Source: an uncultured Balneolaceae bacterium
GTDB lineage: Bacteria > Bacteroidota > Rhodothermia > Balneolales > Balneolaceae
Direction of reading: 5' to 3'
Assembly: GCA_937982515.1 (NCBI GenBank)
Contig: CALJMB010000310.1
Coordinates: forward strand, 1-11,232
DNA length: 11,232 nucleotides
Under the pieces are notes generated by a model that had not been told where the DNA came from, did not search any database, and saw only the letters and a program-made list of their open reading frames with translations. The position numbers and the translations under genes are program-made. Below, one piece after another: positions 1-5,931 of the stretch (within the stretch, counting starts at the first letter, position 1; each line of letters starts with the position of its first letter).

Positions 1-50
1 GTTGTCAGAGGATGGGCAAAGCCGAACACAATGGCAAGCCCTGATTCCAT
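1..50 (-). CDS. Possible start of a divergent gene, truncated by window edge
   Basis: On the minus strand an ATG at 50-48 opens a frame that runs off the window edge and reads MESGLAIVFGFAHPLT, a hydrophobic N-terminus that could begin a membrane protein. It would be divergent from folB, with about 76 bp between the two starts to hold promoters. I do not recognise the family, and 16 codons are too few to prove coding. The plus strand is also open here (frame 1, to a TGA at 106-108), so the real 5' content could instead be the tail of a plus-strand gene. Confidence 0.25.
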   Translation of the reverse strand, partial: MESGLAIVFGFAHPLT

Positions 51-126
51 GTTCAATGTTAGATACAGAAATAAATTACTTTTTACCTTCTGCTTTTGAC
101 TTTCTACTCATAGCTCATCACTATAA

Positions 127-486
127 ATGGATACTCTTACGCTAAACGGTCTTCAGTACCGGGGCAAGCATGGTTACTACGAGCAGGAACGTGCCGAAGG
201 AAATACCTTTGAGGTAGATCTCATATTCGGCCTCGACCTGTCTGACGCAGCAGCTACAGATAACCTCGATACAACCATAGATTACCAGGCAGCTGAAGCT
301 CTGGTTAAGGAGATCATGCACGGGCCATCTGTTAAGTTAATTGAAACACTTGCACAACGCATTGGCAAAAAACTGTTTAATTCATTTCCCTGCATACAAA
401 AGCTGGAAGTCAGGGTACGTAAGCTGAATCCTCCCCTGGAAACAAAAACTCAATATTCAGAAGTTACCATGGCATGGCTCAGGTAA
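127..486 (+). CDS. folB: Dihydroneopterin aldolase FolB
   Basis: Folate biosynthesis enzyme that cleaves 7,8-dihydroneopterin to 6-hydroxymethyl-7,8-dihydropterin and glycolaldehyde in the cytoplasm. The 119 residues match the usual family length of about 120. The family signature is complete: the N-terminal LNGLQYRGKHGYYEQER stretch with E19 (equivalent to the catalytic glutamate near residue 22 of E. coli FolB), D52-Y53 in TIDYQAAE, E73 in KLIETLAQ (pterin-binding glutamate), and K99 in VRVRKLNPP (catalytic lysine). These assignments come from family knowledge. The ATG is preceded by a TA-rich stretch with no Shine-Dalgarno site. The 3' end overlaps folK by 13 nt, so the two are surely cotranscribed and probably translationally coupled. 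Confidence 0.95.
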   Translation: MDTLTLNGLQYRGKHGYYEQERAEGNTFEVDLIFGLDLSDAAATDNLDTTIDYQAAEALVKEIMHGPSVKLIETLAQRIGKKLFNSFPCIQKLEVRVRKLNPPLETKTQYSEVTMAWLR

Positions 487-962
487 TCGTGGCTGTCGGT
501 TCTAATGTCGGCAACCGACACCGACACCTTGTAGATGCAAAAAACTTCCTGAGAGAACTGTCCGACGAGGAACCTCTCTCCTCTTCCATATATCTGACAG
601 AACCGACAGGGCCCTCCACCCGTTTTTTTCTAAACGCGGTACTCCGGATAACCACTCAGCTTAAGCCTGAGGCTTTACTCAGACAGTTCAAAGCATTCGA
701 GAGGGCGCATGGCCGCTCTGCCGATCAGCCCCGCTGGAGTGCCCGTACCATCGATTTAGATATCATTGCCTGCGGCGACTTGGTGATTCAAGAAGAGAAT
801 CTTATAATTCCCCATCCGGAATATCACCGGCGCCTTTTTGTACTGATTCCCCTGCGGGAACTTGATGCCGGCTGGATCGATCCCGGTACGGGCACAAGTA
901 TCCATGTTTTGATTGACAGCGCTCCGGAACTGTTAATAAAAAAAACCAAATTAAACTGGTAA
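474..962 (+). CDS. folK: 2-amino-4-hydroxy-6-hydroxymethyldihydropteridine diphosphokinase FolK (HPPK)
   Basis: Transfers pyrophosphate from ATP to 6-hydroxymethyl-7,8-dihydropterin, the step directly after FolB, giving the substrate of dihydropteroate synthase. Visible signatures are the N-terminal IVAVGSNVGNR (residues 5-15), the central FERAHGR and RWSARTIDLDII (87-98) with D94 and D96 as the expected Mg ligands, and IPHPEYHRRLFVLIPL (112-127). The 162 residues match the family size of about 160. The usual GPR of the signature is SAR here, a tolerated variation. The ATG at 474 lies inside the end of folB in another frame. The stop is 1 nt before the next gene, so folB-folK-kinase read as one operon. 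Confidence 0.95.
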   Translation: MAQVIVAVGSNVGNRHRHLVDAKNFLRELSDEEPLSSSIYLTEPTGPSTRFFLNAVLRITTQLKPEALLRQFKAFERAHGRSADQPRWSARTIDLDIIACGDLVIQEENLIIPHPEYHRRLFVLIPLRELDAGWIDPGTGTSIHVLIDSAPELLIKKTKLNW

Positions 963-963
963 T

Positions 964-1608
964 ATGGAAAACCAATTTGAGCTTATTGCCATAGAAGGCG
1001 TCATAGGCGCGGGCAAAACCTCACTGGCAAAACTCATTTCCAGGCGCTCTAACATCCGGTTGATACTCGAAGAATTCGAAAACAATCCTTTTCTTCCGAA
1101 ATTTTATCAGGATCGGGAGCGATATGCTTTCCCCACACAGATGGCCTTCCTGGCAAGCCGGTTTAAGCAGCAACAGAATATGTTGAATAAAGATCTGTTC
1201 CACCAAATGACGGTTACCGATTACATTTTTGAAAAAGACCGCATCTTTGCCCGTTTAAATCTTGAGGGAGATGAACTTGCGCTATACGATTCCATATTTA
1301 CTATCATGGCCGGCCTTTCGGCCCGCCCCGATCTCGTCATCTACCTCCAAGCTACTGCCGACCGGCTACTGGAAAACATCAAAGAGCGGGCCAGAGCATT
1401 CGAACAACACATAACGCTCTCCTACCTCCAGGATTTATGCGATGCCTATAACCATTTTTTTTATCATTACAATAAATCTCCTCTGATAATCATTAATACC
1501 TCTGAGATAGATTTCGTTAGTAATCAAAAACACTTAGATTATATAGAAGAACAAATATTTAACCAGCCCGTTCGCGGCAACACGCACATTCATATTACTC
1601 TGGATTGA
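964..1608 (+). CDS. Deoxynucleoside kinase (dAdo/dGuo kinase family)
   Basis: Phosphorylates deoxynucleosides to 5'-monophosphates in DNA-precursor salvage. The 214 residues contain a P-loop GVIGAGKTS (12-20), the EEFENNPFL segment (36-44) whose glutamate is the expected catalytic base, FPTQMAFLASRFKQ (56-69) for base recognition, and DYIFEKDRIFA (86-96), the DRS-like motif of this family with I in place of S. An arginine-rich LID follows (about 138-145). This layout matches bacterial deoxyadenosine/deoxyguanosine kinases rather than TK1-type thymidine kinase. Base specificity cannot be read from sequence. The gene starts 1 nt after folK. This folate-plus-dNK neighbourhood is seen in Bacteroidota relatives (recalled, not searched) and suggests coordinated supply of one-carbon and nucleotide precursors. 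Confidence 0.9.
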   Translation: MENQFELIAIEGVIGAGKTSLAKLISRRSNIRLILEEFENNPFLPKFYQDRERYAFPTQMAFLASRFKQQQNMLNKDLFHQMTVTDYIFEKDRIFARLNLEGDELALYDSIFTIMAGLSARPDLVIYLQATADRLLENIKERARAFEQHITLSYLQDLCDAYNHFFYHYNKSPLIIINTSEIDFVSNQKHLDYIEEQIFNQPVRGNTHIHITLD

Positions 1609-1609
1609 C

Positions 1610-1864
1610 ATGATGTTAAAAACCCTGGCGTTTATTTTTATGCTTTACCTGCTAATTAAGTTCATCAGCAGATTATTCATGCCTTCAAGGAGCAGGAGTA
1701 GCAGCACGGCACGCATTATCTTTCAAACGTTTAAGAATATTCAACAGCACCAGCAAGAACAGAAACACCGGCATTCACGCAACACAAACAGTCAGCAATA
1801 TTTTGAGGAAGTCGAAGAGGCTGAGTTTGAAGACATAACCGAAGAAAAATCTCAATCCACCTAG
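1610..1864 (+). CDS. Small single-pass membrane protein, DUF4834-like
   Basis: An 84-residue protein beginning 1 nt after the deoxynucleoside kinase stop. Residues about 3-23 (LKTLAFIFMLYLLIKFISRLF) form one hydrophobic helix. A basic SRSRSSS stretch follows, then a Gln/His-rich linker (about 44-64), then a strongly acidic tail (EEVEEAEFEDITEE). The positive residues just after the helix predict an N-out/C-in anchor with a cytoplasmic charged tail. Size, architecture and position after a deoxynucleoside kinase resemble the DUF4834 family of Bacteroidota, but that assignment is from memory. Function is unknown. Start choice: two ATGs are adjacent (1610 and 1613) and either is possible. Confidence 0.75.
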   Translation: MMLKTLAFIFMLYLLIKFISRLFMPSRSRSSSTARIIFQTFKNIQQHQQEQKHRHSRNTNSQQYFEEVEEAEFEDITEEKSQST

Positions 1865-1939
1865 TGTACGTGCATAATCAACCGGCGCATAAGAGTGAAA
1901 CACAGATACGGCGGATGTGGCCTGGGTTCGCCACTAGGT
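1859..1939. repeat. Inverted repeat after the folate operon
   Basis: A perfect 8-bp inverted repeat, ACCTAGTG at 1859-1866 and CACTAGGT at 1932-1939, encloses 65 nt and overlaps the last codons of the 84-residue gene. Next to it, GAAACACAGAT (1897-1907) and ATCCGTGGTTTC (1966-1977) are approximate inverted copies of each other, in a CCACGGAT-style sequence typical of intergenic repeats. No T-run follows, so a classic intrinsic terminator is not supported. It may be a small interspersed element. Spacer 1865-2124 has no gene I can support. Confidence 0.35.
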
Positions 1940-2050
1940 ATATACATTCCCGCTTATCAGTCTCATCCGTGGTTTCCGCGTGCGTGAAACCAGCTGTATA
2001 TAGCTGACTTAACGCAAGGCACGTTTGTATGCAAAAAATAGTTCTTTGTT

Positions 2051-2084
2051 TTTGTGTTTTCGATACTTAAATCTCTTATTTTTG
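2051..2084 (+). promoter_or_regulatory. Candidate Bacteroidota-type promoter for the TPR gene
   Basis: TATTTTTG at 2077-2084 fits the Bacteroidota -7 consensus TAnnTTTG. TTTG at 2051-2054 can serve as the -33 element with a 22-nt spacer, at the long end of the accepted range. A start around 2090 would leave a leader of about 35 nt before ATG 2125. The -7 box sits in the loop of a small hairpin (ATCTC 2071-2075 / GAGAT 2084-2088), which may be chance. Confidence 0.35.
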
Positions 2085-2124
2085 AGATCATTCTAATTTC
2101 AAATTCGAAAAAGGGATCCCCAGA

Positions 2125-2670
2125 ATGAATTTTGAAGAACAACTTGAAGAAGGATTAGCGCTACTTAACGAAGGCGACTACGACCACAGCCTGGACATCT
2201 CCCGCCGGCTTCAGAAGATGGAACCTGATTCTTCGGACGGGTACCACCTAGAGGGCATGATATTCCAAAAGCTGAACCAGTGGGAACAGAGCAGGGACGC
2301 GCTTGACAAAGCCATTGAGATAGATCCGGAAAAAAGCGGTCTCTATAATCTCCGGGGCTTTGCTCATCTGCAACTAGACAATCTGGAAGATGCCCGCAGC
2401 GATTTCGAAAAAGCCATTAATCTGGATGATACTCCGGCGGCTCATCGTAATCTAATTCTCTACAAGATCATGAACGATGAGGCTAACGAGGCTATCACGT
2501 ACCTTCTGGACCGCATCCGTAACAATCCCGAAGATGTTGAGAACTGGATTTTAATGGGTGACCTGATGCAGCGTGCCGGTCAAACTACCAAAGCCCGCAC
2601 CTATTACGAACAGGCGCAGAAGATGGATCCCGATAATGACTATGTAAAGCAACAGCTTTCAGATACCTGA
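2125..2670 (+). CDS. Tetratricopeptide repeat protein
   Basis: 181 residues built almost wholly of about five TPR units (roughly residues 4-37, 38-71, 72-105, 106-138, 139-172). Diagnostic positions are visible: YHLEGMIFQKLNQWEQSRDAL with AIEIDPEK, LYNLRGFAHLQLDNLEDARSDF with AINLDD, and WILMGDLMQRAGQTTKARTYYEQAQKMDPD. There is no signal peptide or membrane segment, so it should be a cytoplasmic protein-protein interaction scaffold. Partners cannot be inferred. It is monocistronic: its own promoter is predicted upstream and a terminator-like structure begins 4 nt after the stop. ATG 2125 is chosen because the first helix of TPR 1 starts right after it. Confidence 0.88.
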   Translation: MNFEEQLEEGLALLNEGDYDHSLDISRRLQKMEPDSSDGYHLEGMIFQKLNQWEQSRDALDKAIEIDPEKSGLYNLRGFAHLQLDNLEDARSDFEKAINLDDTPAAHRNLILYKIMNDEANEAITYLLDRIRNNPEDVENWILMGDLMQRAGQTTKARTYYEQAQKMDPDNDYVKQQLSDT

Positions 2671-2673
2671 TTC

Positions 2674-2740
2674 CCGGAAATAGTAAACGCATCCCGAAAC
2701 CTGAATCCAGGTATTCAAAATGGATGCCGTTCCGGTTTTT
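2674..2740 (+). terminator. Nested-stem intrinsic terminator after the TPR gene
   Basis: Three nested stems are visible: CCGGAA (2674-2679) with TTCCGG (2730-2735), GCATCC (2689-2694) with GGATGC (2722-2727), and ACCTG (2699-2703) with CAGGT (2708-2712). TTTTT follows at 2736-2740. The stem is branched by internal loops but ends directly in the U-tract, as expected for an intrinsic terminator. Confidence 0.6.
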
Positions 2741-2816
2741 AATCATTTGAATTTAGAATTTGTTTGTCATTTGATGGTATAAAGTTCTATATTTTCAGCC
2801 TTTAAAATCACCCCTC

Positions 2817-2900
2817 GCCCTGGTGGCGGAATTGGTAGACGCGCTGTCTTGAGGGGGCAGTTCCCTTCGGGGAGTGCTGGTTCGACTCCAGTCCAGGGCA
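2817..2900 (+). tRNA. tRNA-Leu (anticodon GAG)
   Basis: 84-nt class II tRNA. The acceptor stem GCCCTGG (2817-2823) pairs with CCAGGGC (2893-2899), and A2900 is the discriminator base. The D arm is GCG...CGC, and the anticodon stem CTGTC/GGCAG carries loop TTGAGGG with anticodon GAG at 2851-2853, reading CUC/CUU leucine codons. A long variable arm (TTCCC TTCG GGGAG type) fits leucine, and the T arm has loop TTCGACT. CCA is not encoded and must be added after transcription. It stands alone with its own terminator. Confidence 0.97.
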
Positions 2901-2901
2901 C

Positions 2902-2946
2902 AACAACCCCTTGTGAGCTAATGACTTGCAAGGGGTTGTTCTATTT
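2902..2946 (+). terminator. Strong intrinsic terminator of tRNA-Leu
   Basis: A perfect 12-bp stem, AACAACCCCTTG (2902-2913) and CAAGGGGTTGTT (2929-2940), with a 15-nt loop is followed by CTATTTT. It begins 2 nt after the mature tRNA 3' end, so it also bounds the region to be trimmed by 3' processing. Confidence 0.85.
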
Positions 2947-3239
2947 TAAAGAGCGAACAGGTTCCGCCCCGCTATATCTGCCCTTCTACAGTAATTTCAA
3001 TTTCCTCCTCGCTCAGTACCTGTCACCGGCGCACCATCGGGTTAATCAGCCAATCCTTTTTTAATTTCAGCTTCTCCTTCTTTCAACTCTTAGCCGATTC
3101 TTCATTCTTAGCTCTAACTCACCTTAGACTTAATACAAGCCTATTTACATTAATTCATTCCATTGCAGGGGGACAAAGTCCAAGACTTTGCTCTCGGCTT
3201 CCCTATGCCTCTCTCATTCCAAGCAGATACCAGGTACTG

Positions 3240-3279
3240 CTCTTTCCCTGCTCATGCAAATGCACGAGCAGGGAAAGAG
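3240..3279. repeat. Near-perfect 18-bp hairpin with adjoining GA run
   Basis: CTCTTTCCCTGCTC (3240-3253) and GAGCAGGGAAAGAG (3266-3279) are perfectly complementary over 14 bp. After one mismatch the inner TGCA/TGCA pairs extend the stem toward a 2-nt turn. It runs into a short GA dinucleotide repeat (to about 3289). No T-run follows on either strand, so it is not a standard terminator. Confidence 0.7.
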
Positions 3280-3733
3280 AGAGAGAGAGTATGATCTTGG
3301 CATGGCAATAATACGGGAAAAATATGGTCGTGCTATAAGGCAGCTATGCTACTTCACAGATGGAGAAGTATCATGAGCTGCCTTCTTATTTAGAGATGGG
3401 GCTGGTCTACACCCTGTCAAGGTTTCGAACTCCGACAAGTATAGGCCGGAGCTATACATCACATGCTCCGCCAGCGAACGGAAATGGCTGTTTAAAGCTA
3501 AAAACAGATCTGGTATATGGATGGTTTTTCCAGACTGCTGTGCAGGTCTGGCCTTACCGGATCCTGTTATGCCTGAGCCGGATCGGTCTACCCGCTCTGC
3601 TAACGCTTTGGGAGCCTTTTCCTAATTAACTTTTCACATCAGATGTGTTTGCAGGTTTTTATGGAGCAATCGATATGATATCTGCAAAAATAGAAAAGAA
3701 TTAATTTATTTTAATAAAAAATGCGCCTTTGTG

Positions 3734-3773
3734 TTGCAATAAACAGATGTTTTGCCCATTATAATACCATCTG
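3734..3773 (+). promoter_or_regulatory. Possible promoter/operator region upstream of the lytic transglycosylase
   Basis: TATAAT at 3760-3765 has a TTGCAA 20 nt upstream (3734-3739), so spacing is long for a sigma-70-type promoter. The -10-like box lies between an inverted pair CAGATG (3744-3749) and CATCTG (3768-3773), which could be an operator. No TAnnTTTG box is seen nearby. Weak, sequence-only call. Confidence 0.25.
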
Positions 3774-3833
3774 AACATCCAGTCTTCAGATTGGCTTTTG
3801 AAAACTAAATTGAGGGGTAAATACTAAACAAAT

Positions 3834-4712
3834 ATGTTGAAGCTTATTACGAGAGGCGGACTCTTGGCTTGTCTGCTAATGCTGTTGTTGGTTATGTCTG
3901 GGAACGGTAATCCTTCATCACCTTATTACTATTCGGTATCAGAGGAACCTGGCCGGAATATTGCCCGGATAATAACCTTTACCGGATCTGATTCATTGAT
4001 CCTGCACACGAAATATCATGATGACCTTACGCCCCTTGTCAACTATTTTAAGAAGAAAAACCTGGCTATAGATAACCTCTTGCTGGATTCCAGGTTTACT
4101 ATTCATGAAGGGATAGGAGACAAATTCAGGAATTCTGCAGAAAGGAGAACACCAGGCCTTGAAGAATATAAAAGAATTTTAGGCTTTGAAGGCAAGAGAA
4201 ACAAAATTGCAGGTTTCCTCAATACATATGCTGATCAGCTGTCGAAAGCTGAAGAAACCTATGGAATTTCCCGGCACGTCATAGCAGCAATAATAGGAAT
4301 TGAATCTGATTTCGGTGTAAATGTAGGAACCTATAACCCATTCAACGCCTATGTCTCTATGTATGTGGATGGTTACAGGACAGATTTTGCCAGAGCACAG
4401 CTTGAAGAATTACTGCTTTGGGTAAAAAGAAATGGCGTTGATGTGTTTGACCTGAAATCCAGTTATGCGGGGGCCATGGCTTTTGCCCAGTTTATTCCCT
4501 ATTCATTGAATAAATGGTTTGTTGGAGACGATATTTATGATATGAATAATAACATTCTGTCGGTTGCAAATTACCTGGCTTATTTCAAGAAAAGAACAGG
4601 CAGTATTGAAAAAGCTGTTTTCCGGTATAATCCAAGTGAGCTTTACACCAGCGCCGTAATGGATCTCGCCCGTGAGGCAGAAAATATTATTTCTGACGCA
4701 AGTGCACGATAG
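3834..4712 (+). CDS. Lytic murein transglycosylase, MltB-like (SLT_2 / GH103)
   Basis: Cleaves peptidoglycan glycan strands to 1,6-anhydro-muramyl ends, acting in the periplasm. The 292-residue product opens with a signal sequence (basic MLKLITRGG, then hydrophobic LLACLLMLLLVM, about 10-21). No lipobox cysteine is present, so it is predicted soluble or uncleaved-anchored rather than a lipoprotein. The catalytic segment is VIAAIIGIESDFGVNVGTY (149-167) with E157 as the expected catalytic acid. It is followed by SSYAGAMAFAQFIPYSLNKW and NNILSVANYLAYF, equivalents of the family's SWAGAMGQTQFMPSS and AIANYL motifs. The first N-terminal third has no recognised domain. ATG 3834 is preceded by GAGGGG about 18 nt upstream. 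A zinc-ribbon mini-gene follows 11 nt after the stop. Confidence 0.82.
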   Translation: MLKLITRGGLLACLLMLLLVMSGNGNPSSPYYYSVSEEPGRNIARIITFTGSDSLILHTKYHDDLTPLVNYFKKKNLAIDNLLLDSRFTIHEGIGDKFRNSAERRTPGLEEYKRILGFEGKRNKIAGFLNTYADQLSKAEETYGISRHVIAAIIGIESDFGVNVGTYNPFNAYVSMYVDGYRTDFARAQLEELLLWVKRNGVDVFDLKSSYAGAMAFAQFIPYSLNKWFVGDDIYDMNNNILSVANYLAYFKKRTGSIEKAVFRYNPSELYTSAVMDLAREAENIISDASAR

Positions 4713-4723
4713 ATCCGGAGACA

Positions 4724-4891
4724 TTGAATAGTCTGCATAAAAAGAAGGAGTGCCCCGGCTGTGCGGTTGAAGTAAATAACGAGGCCAAAACCTGCCCCAT
4801 CTGTGGATATGAATTTCCGCAGCAGCCCAGGTCTGTACAGATAATGGCCTGGGTAATGGTTATTCTGATCATACTCTGGCTGGTCTTTTAA
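4724..4891 (+). CDS. 55-residue zinc-ribbon membrane mini-protein (TTG start)
   Basis: Short gene with no ATG at its start. It reads (M)NSLHKKKECPGCAVEV then AKTCPICGYEFPQQ then a terminal hydrophobic helix. Two CxxC pairs, C10/C13 and C24/C27, form a zinc-ribbon knuckle typical of rubredoxin-like or double-zinc-ribbon proteins. Residues about 39-55 (QIMAWVMVILIILWLVF) are one transmembrane helix ending at the C-terminus. The likely topology is a cytoplasmic zinc ribbon tethered by a tail anchor. TTG at 4724 is chosen because an in-frame TGA lies at 4694, no ATG or GTG occurs before the first cysteine, and GGAG sits 3 nt upstream (close spacing). It starts 11 nt after the lytic transglycosylase and is probably cotranscribed. 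Function unknown. Confidence 0.7.
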   Translation: MNSLHKKKECPGCAVEVNNEAKTCPICGYEFPQQPRSVQIMAWVMVILIILWLVF

Positions 4892-4957
4892 AGTTGGCCC
4901 AGCTATTATTTCTGCTATCAGCAATCCCCCCCCCGACTACAACTGTACCGAATTATC

Positions 4958-5614
4958 TTAATGCCTTCCTGCCATCTGTACGGCTTTCTTTACGGCTTCT
5001 GCAACAGGTATATCCCCGGAAATAAGGTCGAATTGATGGCCTGCCGTTTCAGGCGCCTCCAGTACTTCAGCCAGGACAACGGCTACATCTGCCCGCGGTA
5101 TTTCCCCTCTGGATAGTTCCGGCGCCAGCTTCACACGCCCGGTGCCTGGCTCATCGGTTAACCGGCCGGGCCTGATAATTGTGTAATCAAGCCCACTGGT
5201 ACGCAGGGCCTCATCGGCTTCTGCTTTAGCCTTCTGGTATATTTGAAACACCTCGTTTCCGCCGGGCTTTTCCACTCCCATAGCACTGATCATTACATAT
5301 CGTTTTATACCGTTCTTCTTTGCCGCTTCGATCAGTTTAATGGCGCCGTCCCGGTCTACCGTCCATTTGCGTTCGGCTCCGCTGCCGGGACCTGCGCCTG
5401 CTGCAAAAATAACGGCGTCAACCTTGCCCACCGCCTCAGAGATATCTTCCTCTTTTTCAATATCGCAGAGAACAGGCTCTGCTCCGGCATTGCGCAAATC
5501 GTCTGACTGCTCCTCTTTCCGGATAATTCCGCGTATGTGATGCCCCTTATCTTTGAGTATAGGGTGTAACAGCATGGCAATTTGTCCGTGTCCGCCTACA
5601 ATGGAAATGTCCAT
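4958..5614 (-). CDS. NAD(P)-binding atypical short-chain dehydrogenase (SDR_a5-like)
   Basis: 218-residue single-domain Rossmann protein. GGHGQIA (7-13) is the glycine-rich dinucleotide motif right at the N-terminus, D51 follows VLC at the end of a strand (adenine contact), and AVIFAAGAG (67-75) is the NNAG-equivalent. S110 lies in YVMISAMGVE and YQKAK (126-130) gives the YxxxK pair. RPG at 148-150 (TIIRPGRL) is typical of the NmrA/YwnB-like 'NAD(P)H-binding' group. These proteins act as flavin reductases, sugar-nucleotide-type epimerases or redox sensors; the substrate cannot be told. It is convergent with the zinc-ribbon gene and downstream of the kinase gene on the same strand, but 317 bp away, so it likely has its own promoter. 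Confidence 0.88.
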   Translation of the reverse strand: MDISIVGGHGQIAMLLHPILKDKGHHIRGIIRKEEQSDDLRNAGAEPVLCDIEKEEDISEAVGKVDAVIFAAGAGPGSGAERKWTVDRDGAIKLIEAAKKNGIKRYVMISAMGVEKPGGNEVFQIYQKAKAEADEALRTSGLDYTIIRPGRLTDEPGTGRVKLAPELSRGEIPRADVAVVLAEVLEAPETAGHQFDLISGDIPVAEAVKKAVQMAGRH

Positions 5615-5931
5615 ATTGACAAGCCTTTTGAGTTATAGAATGGATATTTGCTCGTAGTTACCGTGTTAACAGTTTTGGCAAGACAGTCATTCGATCCTAC
5701 CTCAATGAATATGTTAATTTTTACATGCGGGCGTTGCCCCCAGTCTCACAGCTGCTACGTTCTCTGTCATTTGCATTTTCGATAACACACCCCATAGTAT
5801 AAAAGCGCCGGATTCGCTATCACTGACAGAGTTTCGAAACCGTATAAGGGCCAACAAAACCACAGGCTATCTCCAGCCAGAACGCAACAACTCCGCATCA
5901 TCCATAGGGTGGGTTTTGATGAAGTCCATTT
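5615..5931. other. Intergenic region with inverted repeats; no gene seen
   Basis: Lies between the SDR start and the kinase stop, both on the minus strand. It should contain the SDR promoter and the kinase transcript end, but I see no clear intrinsic terminator. Inverted repeats seen are CTCTGTCA (5762-5769) with TGACAGAG (5824-5831), a perfect 10-bp palindrome GTTTCGAAAC (5831-5840), a tight GGGC/GCCC hairpin (5729-5739), and ATCCATAG (5900-5907) with CTATGGAT (5932-5939), which spans the kinase stop codon. Confidence 0.5.

Larger units (their letters stand above)
2947..3833. other. Long gene-poor region with hairpins; no convincing gene
   Basis: About 890 bases between the tRNA terminator and the lytic transglycosylase. 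3065-3130 is pyrimidine-rich, low-complexity spacer. 3134-3625 is one plus-strand frame, open except for a single TGA at 3374-3376. Its translation, for example YRPELYITCSASERKWLF, matches nothing I recognise, and a second frame (3360-3629) is open across the same bases, so coding is doubtful. Inverted repeats are dense: a 14-bp arm pair at 3240-3279, alternatives at 3430-3470, and others at 3488-3507, 3530-3551 and 3556-3587. 3650-3833 is AT-rich and probably holds the promoter of the next gene. Confidence 0.5.

Noticed and set aside
2849..3064. 71-codon plus-strand frame starting inside the tRNA
   Set aside because: It begins in the anticodon loop of tRNA-Leu and crosses the tRNA terminator; translation is not protein-like.
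3360..3629. 89-codon plus-strand frame in the gene-poor region
   Set aside because: No recognisable domain, Trp/Pro/Leu-rich shadow-like composition, and an overlapping frame is open across the same bases.
4643..4924. 93-codon minus-strand frame overlapping the end of the transglycosylase
   Set aside because: Conflicts with the plus-strand zinc-ribbon gene, whose CxxC pairs and membrane helix are far better evidence.
4926..4934. Run of nine C residues
   Set aside because: Intergenic homopolymer between convergent genes; could be a phase-variable tract in a gene but lies in none.
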